This document shows positions 23,639-30,250 of a stretch of DNA of 64,000 nt, piece after piece. The translations under genes and the position numbers were made by a program. The stretch is from CAXSEF01 sp964236695 (GTDB lineage Bacteria > Pseudomonadota > Alphaproteobacteria > Acetobacterales > Acetobacteraceae), in the NCBI GenBank assembly GCA_964236695.1, contig CAXSFU010000008.1, positions 18,247 through 82,246 of the forward strand, in the 5' to 3' direction. Under the pieces are notes generated by a model. That model had not been told where the DNA came from. It saw nothing but the letters and a program-made list of their open reading frames with translations, and ran no database searches. Position 1 is the first letter of the stretch, and the number at the start of each line of letters is the position of its first letter.

Positions 23639-24505
23639 ATGAGCGAGAAGGTCCTGGTCACCCCCGCCGAACTGGCCGCGATGCCGCCGGCCACCACGGT
23701 GATCATCGATACCCGCAACCCCGACGCCTACGCCGCCGGCCACATCCCAGGCGCGGTCAACGTCCACGACATCTTCACCTTCCTGGCGATGTCGACGCCT
23801 GACGCGATCACCGAGCTGCGCGCGAAGTTCGCCGCCTCGTTCGGGGCCGCCGGCCTGTCCGGCGCAGAGACCGCGGTGTGCTACGAGGAGAGCATGAACT
23901 CCGGCTTCGGCCAGTCCTGCCGCGGCTACTTCCTGCTCAAGTTCATGGGCTATCCCGAGGCCCGCGTGCTGCACGGCGGCCTGGTCGCCTGGAAGGCCGC
24001 CGGCATGGAGGTCACCACCGAGGCGCCGGTCGTCGCGGCGAAGCAGTTCCCGGTCACCGACGCCGGCAGCGAGATGATGCTTGACCGCAACGACATGCTG
24101 GCGGCCCTGGGCGACGAGAGCATCGTCAAGCTCGACGTGCGCGACGCCGACGAGTGGATCGGCGAGAGCTCCTCGCCCTACGGCCCGGACTTCTGCCCGC
24201 GCAAGGGCCGCATCCCCGGCTCGCGCTGGATCGAGTGGTATCGCCTGATGAAGCCCTCGGCCGCCGGCCCGGTGTTCAAGTCGAGGAACGAGATCCTGGC
24301 CGAGTGCGCCTCGGTCGGCATCACGCCCGCGACCACCGTCTACCTGTTCTGCTTCAAGGGTGCGCGCGCGTCCAACTCGCTCGTCGCCCTCAAGGAGGCC
24401 GGCATCACCGACGTCCGCCTCTACTTCGGGTCGTGGAACGAGTGGAGCCGCGATGAGACCCTGCCGATCGAGACCGGCCTGCCCTTCGCGACCGCCGCCG
24501 AGTAG
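23639..24505 (+). CDS. Thiosulfate/3-mercaptopyruvate sulfurtransferase (two rhodanese domains)
   Basis: 288 residues. The first rhodanese domain (residues ~8-125) has VIIDTRNPDAYAAGHIPGAV and VCYEESMNSGFGQSCRGYFL. The second (~150-285) has KLDVRDADEWIGE and the active loop LFCFKGARASNSLVALKEAG with catalytic Cys, then YFGSWNEWSRDETLPIE, the usual C-terminal signature. ATGs at 23633 and 23639 are both in frame; AGAGGAG ends just before the first, so spacing favours 23639. The enzyme moves sulfane sulfur from thiosulfate or mercaptopyruvate to thiol acceptors. Tandem hairpins precede it, and an attenuator-like RNA and a peroxiredoxin follow. Confidence 0.85.
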   Translation: MSEKVLVTPAELAAMPPATTVIIDTRNPDAYAAGHIPGAVNVHDIFTFLAMSTPDAITELRAKFAASFGAAGLSGAETAVCYEESMNSGFGQSCRGYFLLKFMGYPEARVLHGGLVAWKAAGMEVTTEAPVVAAKQFPVTDAGSEMMLDRNDMLAALGDESIVKLDVRDADEWIGESSSPYGPDFCPRKGRIPGSRWIEWYRLMKPSAAGPVFKSRNEILAECASVGITPATTVYLFCFKGARASNSLVALKEAGITDVRLYFGSWNEWSRDETLPIETGLPFATAAE

Positions 24506-24646
24506 CCGACCCGGCGGCGTCGCCCGCGTCGCGGTCCATTCCATGATTGCCGGTCTCGCCCCGAGGCGGGACTGGGAAACAAGACGATCGCTGCGTTCCT
24601 CCCGCTGCCGTTCAACTGTATCGGTCGATCGGGACGCGGATTGGAC

Positions 24647-24676
24647 TTGACGCGTTCTTCGGCCGACGCCTATGTT
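24647..24676 (+). promoter_or_regulatory. Predicted promoter of the attenuator-like RNA
   Basis: TTGACG at 24647-24652 and TATGTT at 24671-24676 with an 18-base spacer. Transcription would start near 24683, about 45 bases before the terminator hairpin. Confidence 0.45.
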
Positions 24677-24767
24677 GATTTCGATTACGCAGCATTGTCG
24701 CTGCAGGAACATCCCCGGGCAACAGCGCCCTGCAGCAACCACACCCTGGTTGATGCAGGGCGTTTTT
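24672..24767 (+). ncRNA. Attenuator-like leader RNA upstream of the peroxiredoxin gene
   Basis: Three stems share strands and cannot coexist. Stem 1:2 is GCAGC (24689-24693) with GCTGC (24700-24704). Stem 2:3 is GCTGCAGG (24700-24707) with CCTGCAGC (24729-24736). Stem 3:4 is GCCCTGCA (24727-24734) with TGCAGGGC (24754-24761) plus CAACCA/TGGTTG, followed by five Ts. This is the layout of a transcription attenuator or riboswitch, or an independent small RNA. An ATG at 24672 would start MLISITQHCRCR, with Cys codons inside segments 1-2, but that frame has no early stop and its ATG overlaps the predicted -10 box. The ligand is unknown; I match it to no known family. Confidence 0.55.
24727..24767 (+). 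terminator. Intrinsic terminator
   Basis: An 8-bp perfect stem (GCCCTGCA/TGCAGGGC), one G-A mismatch, a further 6-bp stem (CAACCA/TGGTTG), loop CACCC, then G and TTTTT. It lies 160 bases before the peroxiredoxin ATG. Confidence 0.8.
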
Positions 24768-24927
24768 CTGTCTGCCGTCCGGCACGCCGCAGCCATGGTG
24801 CCGCCGGCCAGTCCCGGGCCGGCGCCCCGGCAGACAGGCCCGGAGCCGATACGACAACGATCCGGAAACGGGGCGCAGCGCAGGCATCATGCGCGGCCCG
24901 CAGCCCCCACCATGCAAGGACATCGCC

Positions 24928-25425
24928 ATGAACACGATCAAGGTCGGGGACCGGCTCCCCGACGTCAGCTTCAAGCAGTTCACCCCGGACGGACTCGGCG
25001 ACGTCTCCGTCGGCGACGTCTTCGCCGGCAAGCGCGTCCTGTTGTTCGGCATCCCCGGCGCGTTCACCCCGGTTTGCCAGGGCAATCACCTGCCCGGCTA
25101 CGTCGACCAGGCCGCGACCTTCAAGCTGCACGGCATCGACGAGATCGCCTGCATCTCGGTCAACGACACCTTCGTCATGCGCGCCTTCGGCGAGGCCAGG
25201 GGCACCGACGGCAAGGTCACGATGCTCGCCGACAGCGACGGCGAGTTCACCCAGAAGGTCGGCATGGAGGCGGACGCCTCCAGCTTCGGCCTCGGCAGGC
25301 GGTCCGAGCGCTACGCCATGGTGGTCAGGGACGGCGTCGTCGAGATGCTGCAGGTCGAATCGCACTTCGTCGATCATGCCGTCACCAGCGCGCAAAGCAT
25401 GCTGGAGGCGCTCGCCGCCGCGTAG
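24928..25425 (+). CDS. Peroxiredoxin (PRX5/AhpC-TSA type)
   Basis: 165 residues. A thioredoxin-fold peroxidase: DRLPDVSFKQF at the start, then LLFGIPGAFTPVCQGNHLPGYV with the peroxidatic Cys50 in the P-x-x-x-T/S-x-x-C pattern of the PRX5 group, DEIACISVNDTFVMRAFGEA, VTMLADSDGEFTQKVGMEAD and RSERYAMVVRDGVVEML. The PRX5 length and the HLPGYV motif fit. It reduces hydrogen peroxide or alkyl hydroperoxides with thiol donors such as glutaredoxin or glutathione. The ATG at 24928 follows AAGGAC; an upstream in-frame ATG at 24889 is less likely. The gene follows an attenuator-like RNA, so expression may be conditional on the signal sensed there. A long-range stem (24770-24777 with 24828-24835) lies in its leader. 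Confidence 0.9.
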   Translation: MNTIKVGDRLPDVSFKQFTPDGLGDVSVGDVFAGKRVLLFGIPGAFTPVCQGNHLPGYVDQAATFKLHGIDEIACISVNDTFVMRAFGEARGTDGKVTMLADSDGEFTQKVGMEADASSFGLGRRSERYAMVVRDGVVEMLQVESHFVDHAVTSAQSMLEALAAA

Positions 25426-25625
25426 CGCCGCCGCGCCCCGAAGCATCGCGGGCGGATTTCGCTCCGCGATGTCCGGCGGGCCGCCACGCTGCCCCCTGCC
25501 GCAGCGATCGTCTTCCTCATAGGTTTCCAATCGTTTCCAGACACAGCACTACGCTGCTTATAGTCATGCGTGCAGATCTTGCCTCATCTGTTGTGGTATT
25601 TGCGCCACTTGCTGCGTGTTCGTGA

Positions 25626-25648
25626 CAATGAACAGGTATTCTTCATTG
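25626..25648. promoter_or_regulatory. Inverted repeat upstream of the OmpA-family gene
   Basis: CAATGAA (25626-25632), spacer CAGGTATTC, TTCATTG (25642-25648): a perfect 7-base dyad in an A/T-richer patch 83 bases before the ATG, suggesting an operator or promoter-proximal site. The rest of the 305-bp gap after the peroxiredoxin gene shows nothing clear. Confidence 0.4.
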
Positions 25649-25730
25649 CCTGCCGTCATCGATCCGACCCACGATGACTTCAACAAGAAAACGCCGGACA
25701 GCACGCGGTCCCACCATCGGAGCGCCACCC

Positions 25731-26867
25731 ATGCAGAGAATCCGCCTTGCCGCTCTCGCCGCAACCTGCCTTGCAGGGCTGCACGGCGTCGCCTCCGCCC
25801 AGCAGCCGCCACCCCCGCCCACCGGCAGCGGCGGCGTGCCCTATGTCGGCCTCGGCGGCGCCTACAGCCTGCTGCAGGACATCCACGTCCACCCGATGGA
25901 CCGGCCGCTCACCCCTGGCCGCGCTGAGGAACGTTTCGGCCCCGGCTTCGCCGGCGCCGCCTTCGCCGGCTACGCGCTCGGCAACGGCTTCCAGTTCGAG
26001 GTCGAGGGTGCCTACGACTACAACAACTTCAACAAGCTCTCGCCGACCGCCCCGCCCAACAAGCAGACCGGCCACCAGGAAAGCTACGGCGGCTTCGCCA
26101 ACGCCATCTACGTGATCGACCCGCCAAAGCTCGGCATCGACGAGGGCTTCGTCAAGCCTTACGTCGGCGTGGGCGTCGGCGCGCTGTGGACCCATGTCGA
26201 TGCCCCCGCGGTCGGCATCAACCAGCCCAGCTTCGTCAACCACATCGGCGGCACCAGCGGCGCCAACTTCGCCGCCCAGGCGATCGTCGGCCTCGCCTTC
26301 CCGATCCAGGCGGTGCCGGGCCTCGCCTTCAGCGTCGACTACCGCCTGATCTCCATCCCCGACCCCGATCCGCTGACCAGCAACTTCTACACCGGCAACA
26401 CCCTCAGCAAGGGCCCGATCAAGCTTTCGCCGATCTTCGTCCACCTGTTCGTCGCAGGACTCGCCTACGCCTTCGGCTCGCCGCCCGCACCGCCTGCCCC
26501 TGCGCCGATGCCCGCCGCCACCCCGCCGATGGCGCCCAGCCGCACCTACCTGGTGTTCTTCGACTGGGATCGTGCCGACCTCACCTCCCGCGCACGCCAG
26601 ATCATCGCCGAGGCCGCGCAGAACTCGACCCGCGTGCAGACCACGCGCATCGAGGTCAACGGCTACACCGACCTGTCCGGCACCGCCGCCTACAACCAGG
26701 GCCTGTCGGTCCGCCGCGCGAGGAGCGTCGAGGCCGAGCTGGTCCACGACGGCGTGCCAAGGACCGAGATCGCCATCCACGGCTATGGCGAGGCCCATCC
26801 CCTCGTGCAGACCGCCCAGGGCGTGCGCGAGCCGCAGAACCGCCGCGTCGAGATCATCCTGCGCTGA
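25731..26867 (+). CDS. OmpA-family outer membrane protein (beta-barrel plus peptidoglycan-binding domain)
   Basis: 378 residues. A signal peptide (MQRIRLAALAATCLAGLHGVASAQ) and a short proline-rich stretch precede a beta-barrel domain (YVGLGGAYSLLQDIHVHP, GAAFAGYALGNGFQFEVEGA, KPYVGVGVGALW, SVDYRLISIPDP, FVAGLAYAFG). A proline/alanine linker (~245-265) leads to the C-terminal OmpA domain: YLVFFDWDRADLTSRARQII, EVNGYTDLSGTAAYNQGLS, RRARSVEAELV and REPQNRRVEIIL, the peptidoglycan-binding signature. It probably anchors the outer membrane to the cell wall. The ATG at 25731 has CGGAG upstream; the in-frame ATG at 25674 would add a positively charged lead and is rejected. Confidence 0.9.
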   Translation: MQRIRLAALAATCLAGLHGVASAQQPPPPPTGSGGVPYVGLGGAYSLLQDIHVHPMDRPLTPGRAEERFGPGFAGAAFAGYALGNGFQFEVEGAYDYNNFNKLSPTAPPNKQTGHQESYGGFANAIYVIDPPKLGIDEGFVKPYVGVGVGALWTHVDAPAVGINQPSFVNHIGGTSGANFAAQAIVGLAFPIQAVPGLAFSVDYRLISIPDPDPLTSNFYTGNTLSKGPIKLSPIFVHLFVAGLAYAFGSPPAPPAPAPMPAATPPMAPSRTYLVFFDWDRADLTSRARQIIAEAAQNSTRVQTTRIEVNGYTDLSGTAAYNQGLSVRRARSVEAELVHDGVPRTEIAIHGYGEAHPLVQTAQGVREPQNRRVEIILR

Positions 26868-26879
26868 GCCGTCCGGCGC

Positions 26880-26935
26880 CTGCCGCGCCGCAAGCCCCGC
26901 CCTGCCCCGCAGGCCGGGGCGCTGCGGCGCGGCAG
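26880..26935. terminator. Strong hairpin between convergent genes, probable bidirectional terminator
   Basis: A perfect 13-bp stem (CTGCCGCGCCGCA at 26880-26892, TGCGGCGCGGCAG at 26923-26935) with an inner GCCCCG/CGGGGC stem. It has no T-tract, but it lies 13 bases after the ompA-like stop and before the convergent FAH gene. Confidence 0.5.
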
Positions 26936-26996
26936 CCACCCGCCGCGTCCAGCACGACAGGGTACTGCCTGCCCGCGCCCTTGCCCGGGCAGAAGC

Positions 26997-27683
26997 TCAG
27001 CGGATCGTGGTGCGGACCTCGCCCACGCCCTCGATCGCTCCGACCAGCGAGTCGCCCCGCGCCACCGCCCCCACCCCGGCCGGCGTGCCGGTGAACACCA
27101 GGTCGCCCGCCGACAGCCGCACCAGCGCCGACAGCGCCGCCACCGTCTCCGCCACGTCCCAGATCATCTCGCCCAGGTCACCGGACTGGCGCACCTCGCC
27201 CCCGACGCGCAGCTCGATCCGCCCGGCCCGCGGATGCCCGCACGCCAACGCCGGCACCAGAAGCCCGATCGGCGCCGAGCAGTCGAACCCCTTCGCCATG
27301 TCCCATGGACGCCCCGCCTGCTTCGCCGCCGCCTGCAGGTCGCGCCGCGTCATGTCGAGCCCCGCCGCATATCCCCACACATGCGCCAGCGCATCGCCGG
27401 CCGCGATGCCCGCGCCGCCGACGCCGATCGCCGCCACCAGCTCCATCTCGTGGTGCAGCGCCCCGGTGGCCGGCGGATACGGCATGTCCGCGCCCCCGGT
27501 CAGCACCGCATCGGCAGGCTTGGTGAAGAAGAACGGCGCCTCGCGCTCCGGGTCCGCGCCCATCTCGCGCGCATGCTCTGCGTAGTTCCGGCCGACACAG
27601 AAGATCCTGCGCACCGCGAACACCCCGCCGCCGCGGACGGGTACGCCGGCCTGCGGCGGCTGCGGGAGAACATACTCGCTCAT
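26997..27683 (-). CDS. Fumarylacetoacetate hydrolase-family protein (fumarylpyruvate-hydrolase-like)
   Basis: 228 residues. FAH-fold motifs: IFCVGRNYAEHAREMGADP, FFFTKPADAV, HHEMELVAAIG (metal-binding Glu residues), AGLDMTRRDLQAAAKQAGRP, WDMAKGFDCSAPIG, and the C-terminal LSAGDLVFTGTPAGVGAV. This short single-domain type cleaves C-C bonds in acylpyruvates, for example fumarylpyruvate in gentisate degradation; the substrate is uncertain because no other aromatic-degradation gene is near. The ATG at 27683 fits the family N-terminus. A palindromic repeat separates it from the upstream ferredoxin-NADP reductase gene on the same strand. Confidence 0.85.
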   Translation of the reverse strand: MSEYVLPQPPQAGVPVRGGGVFAVRRIFCVGRNYAEHAREMGADPEREAPFFFTKPADAVLTGGADMPYPPATGALHHEMELVAAIGVGGAGIAAGDALAHVWGYAAGLDMTRRDLQAAAKQAGRPWDMAKGFDCSAPIGLLVPALACGHPRAGRIELRVGGEVRQSGDLGEMIWDVAETVAALSALVRLSAGDLVFTGTPAGVGAVARGDSLVGAIEGVGEVRTTIR

Positions 27684-27743
27684 GGCCGTGGCCTCCGCTC
27701 GGGACTGCCAGCCCCCACTGCGGGTGGGGCGGCGGATCTAACA

Positions 27744-27847
27744 AGAAAGCAAGGCCAGAGGCTCTGCCTCTGGACTCCGCCAAAGGCTCGCCTTTGGAAA
27801 CCTCGACTCAAGCAAGGCCGGTCCAGGGCAGAGCCCTGGCCTTGCTT
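27744..27847. repeat. Intergenic palindromic repeat, copy 9
   Basis: Left AAAGCAAGGCCAGAGGCTCT, right GGGCAGAGCCCTGGCCTTGC, internal CCAAAGGCTCGCCTTTGG. It fills the gap between the reductase and FAH genes and reaches the reductase stop codon. Confidence 0.85.
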
Positions 27848-28869
27848 CACCCTGCCCCCGCCGGCACCCCCCGGCTGGTCGAATACTCGAAGTGCAGCGC
27901 CTCGTCCGGCCGCAGCAGCGTGCGGATCGCGTGCGCCGCCATCGCCGCCTCGCTGAACCCCTGCAGGATCAGCTTCAGCTTGCCCGGGTAGGCGCAGATG
28001 TCGCCGATCGCGAACACCCCCGGCACCGAGGTCGCGCACGTCGCCGGCGCCACCTCGACGTGGTGCCGCTCCAGCGCCAGCCCCCAGCCAGCGATCGGCC
28101 CCAGGTCCATCGACAGCCCGAAGAACGCCAGCAGCCGGTCCGCCTCGATCACCCGCGTCTCGCCCGACAGGCTGGCCACCTCGACGCCGCGCAGCACCCC
28201 GCCCTCGCCGTGCAGCGCGTGCAGCTGGAACGGGATCACCAGGTCGATCTCGCCCGCCGCCGCCGCCGCGTCCAGCCGGGCCGCAGTCTCCGGCGCCGCG
28301 CGGAACTTCGCGCGCCGGTGCACCACGCTGACCCGCTCGGCCACCTCGCGCAGCGACAGCGCCCAGTCCACCGCCGAGTCGCCGCCGCCCGCGATCACCA
28401 CACGCCGCCCGCGGAAATCCTCGCGCCGGCGCACGTAGTACTGCACGCCCCCGCTCGCCTCGAACGCCGCCAGCCCGTCGAGCGGCGGCCGGTTCGGCCC
28501 GAACGCCCCCGCGCCCGCCGCGACCAGCACCGCCCGCGCCCGCACCACGTCGCCCCGGTCCGTGGTCAGCACGAAGGCGCCCGCGGCCCCCTCCAGACGC
28601 TCCACCCTGCGCCCGAGCAGCCGGCGCGGCGAGAACGGCGCCACCTGCGCCTCCAGCCTCGCGATCAGCGCCCCGGCCTCGATCGCGGGATGGCCGGGGA
28701 TGTCGTAGATCGGCTTCTCCGGATACAGCGCGGCGCACTGCCCGCCCACCTCGTCGAGCGCGTCGACCAGCACGCAGCCCAGCGACAGCATCCCGCACTC
28801 GAACGCGGCGAACAGGCCGACGGGGCCGGCGCCGATGATGGCGACCTCTGTCTCGATGTGCTCGGTCAT
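27847..28869 (-). CDS. Thioredoxin-reductase-like ferredoxin-NADP+ reductase
   Basis: 340 residues. FAD-binding VAIIGAGPVGLFAAFECGML at the N-terminus, QCAALYPEKPIYDIPGHP typical of the TrxR-like FNR (YumC) group, NADP-binding RVVIAGGGDSAVDWALSL, a second FAD motif GVFAIGDICAYPGKLKLI, and a C-terminal extension HFEYSTSRGVP that stacks on the flavin in this family. The CxxC active site of thioredoxin reductase is absent, as expected for ferredoxin/flavodoxin-NADP reductase. It moves electrons between NADPH and ferredoxin or flavodoxin. It is divergent from tsaE. Confidence 0.88.
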   Translation of the reverse strand: MTEHIETEVAIIGAGPVGLFAAFECGMLSLGCVLVDALDEVGGQCAALYPEKPIYDIPGHPAIEAGALIARLEAQVAPFSPRRLLGRRVERLEGAAGAFVLTTDRGDVVRARAVLVAAGAGAFGPNRPPLDGLAAFEASGGVQYYVRRREDFRGRRVVIAGGGDSAVDWALSLREVAERVSVVHRRAKFRAAPETAARLDAAAAAGEIDLVIPFQLHALHGEGGVLRGVEVASLSGETRVIEADRLLAFFGLSMDLGPIAGWGLALERHHVEVAPATCATSVPGVFAIGDICAYPGKLKLILQGFSEAAMAAHAIRTLLRPDEALHFEYSTSRGVPAGAG

Positions 28870-28917
28870 CCCGGCAATCTAGGCGGCACCCAGGATGCTG
28901 CAAACCCGGAGCGCGCG

Positions 28918-28973
28918 AAGCAAGGCCAGGGCTCTGCCCTGGACCCGCCAGGGGGAGCCCCCCTGGACCGGCG
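28918..28973. repeat. Half-length palindromic repeat, copy 10
   Basis: Only the left arm (AAGCAAGGCCAGGGCTCTGC) and one inner hairpin (CAGGGGGAGCCCCCCTG) are present. It lies in the divergent gap between the reductase and tsaE, so it sits near both promoters. Confidence 0.7.
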
Positions 28974-29024
28974 CATGACAGGGGCGCGTTGTCGCAAGGG
29001 CCGGGACACGGCACACTCGCGGCG

Positions 29025-29498
29025 ATGAGTCCGCCCGCCCGCACCCTCCTGCTCGACGATCTTGACGCAACCGAGGCGCTCGGCCGCGCGGTCGCGGGCG
29101 CGCTGCGTCCGGGCGACGCGGTGCTGCTCGACGGCCCGCTTGGCGCCGGCAAGACCAGCCTCGCCCGCGCCCTGCTGCGCGCCGCCTGCCGCGACCCGAC
29201 GCTGGAGGTGCCCAGCCCGACCTACACCCTGGTGCAGGGCTACGACTCCCCGCTCGGCCCGATCCTGCACTTCGACCTGTGGCGCCTGGACGGCCCCGCT
29301 GCCCTCGACGAGCTGGGCTGGGACGAGGCCCGCGACGGCATCGTCCTGGTCGAGTGGCCCGACCGCCTGGGCGCGCTCCGCCCCGAGGACGCCCTGGCTA
29401 TCAACCTGCAGCCGCAGGGCGGGCGTCGCCGCGCCAGCCTCGCCGGCTGGAACGCGCGCCTCGATGCGCTGCTGCTCGCCGCGGCGCGGTTGTCGTGA
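29025..29498 (+). CDS. tsaE: tRNA threonylcarbamoyladenosine biosynthesis ATPase TsaE
   Basis: 157 residues. Walker A GPLGAGKT at 37-44, followed by SLARALLRAACRD, then VPSPTYTLVQGY (switch region), ILHFDLWRLDG and DGIVLVEWPDRLG, all TsaE signatures. It works with TsaB and TsaD in making t6A37 of ANN-decoding tRNAs. The ATG at 29025 was preferred to the ATG at 28989 because the conserved fold begins soon after. The stop TGA shares a base with the murU ATG (TGATG), the start of a tightly packed tsaE-murU-addB run. Confidence 0.92.
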   Translation: MSPPARTLLLDDLDATEALGRAVAGALRPGDAVLLDGPLGAGKTSLARALLRAACRDPTLEVPSPTYTLVQGYDSPLGPILHFDLWRLDGPAALDELGWDEARDGIVLVEWPDRLGALRPEDALAINLQPQGGRRRASLAGWNARLDALLLAAARLS

Positions 29499-30250
29499 TG
29501 GACGCCCCGCCCCGCCCCGCCGCCAGGGTGCGCCATGCCATGGTGCTCGCCGCCGGCCTGGGCACCCGGATGCGCCCGCTGACCGAGGCCACCGCCAAGC
29601 CGCTGCTGCCGCTGGGCGGGCGCAGCCTGATTGACCACGCGCTCGACCGCCTGCTCGCCGCGGGCGTCGAGCAGGTCGTGGTCAACACCCACTGGCAGGC
29701 GGAGCGGCTGGAGGCGCACCTGCGCGCCCGGCCCGCGCCCTCGGTGACGATCCGCCGCGAGCCCGCCCTGCTCGACACCGGCGGCGCGGTGGCGGCCGCC
29801 CTGGCCCGTGGCCTGCTCGGCGGGGCCTTCTTCACCGTCAACGGCGACAGCGTCTGGCTCGACGGCCCGACCCCCGCCCTCGACCGCCTCGCGGCCGCCT
29901 TCGACCCCGCCGAGGCCGACGCCGTGCTGCTGGTGCACCGTACCTTCCAGGTGCATTCCGAGGTCGGTCCCGGCGACTTCGCGGTCGACGCCTGGGGCAT
30001 GCCGCGCCGCCCTGCCCCGCGCGAGATCGTGCCCTACGTCTATGCCGGCGTGCAGCTCGCCACCCCCGCGCTGTTCCGCGACGCCGGCCCGGCGCCGTTC
30101 AGCCTGAACGCCCTGTGGGACCCCGTCATCGCCGCCGGGCGCCTGCGCTGCGTCGTGCACGACGGCCTGTGGTTCCACCTGAGCCGCCCGCAAGACCTAT
30201 GCGAGGCGGAAACAGCGCTGCTCGCCCGCGAAACCAGCGAGACCACATGA
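29498..30250 (+). CDS. murU: N-acetylmuramate-1-phosphate uridylyltransferase-like nucleotidyltransferase (MurU)
   Basis: 250 residues. Sugar nucleotidyltransferase fold: MVLAAGLGTRMRPLTEATAK (nucleotide-binding loop), PLLPLGGRSLIDHALDRL, FFTVNGDSVWLDG, EIVPYVYAGVQLATPALFRD, FSLNALWDPVIAAGRL and DGLWFHLSRPQDLCEAE. It is assigned to MurU from size and from the tsaE-murU-addB order common in alphaproteobacteria, where it serves peptidoglycan sugar recycling. The kinase amgK, normally between tsaE and murU, is missing here. The start overlaps tsaE by one base, and the stop overlaps addB by four. Confidence 0.8.
   Translation: MDAPPRPAARVRHAMVLAAGLGTRMRPLTEATAKPLLPLGGRSLIDHALDRLLAAGVEQVVVNTHWQAERLEAHLRARPAPSVTIRREPALLDTGGAVAAALARGLLGGAFFTVNGDSVWLDGPTPALDRLAAAFDPAEADAVLLVHRTFQVHSEVGPGDFAVDAWGMPRRPAPREIVPYVYAGVQLATPALFRDAGPAPFSLNALWDPVIAAGRLRCVVHDGLWFHLSRPQDLCEAETALLARETSETT

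Noticed and set aside
21599..24796. A 1065-codon open frame on the minus strand
   Set aside because: It is antisense to the OsmC, acyl-CoA dehydrogenase and sulfurtransferase genes, has low-complexity Gly/Arg/Ala composition, and arises from the high GC content, which removes stop codons.
24672..25625. Long plus-strand open frame starting MLISITQHCRCR
   Set aside because: As a 317-residue protein it has arginine-rich shadow composition and overlaps the peroxiredoxin gene in another frame. Only its first codons are kept as a possible leader in the attenuator finding.
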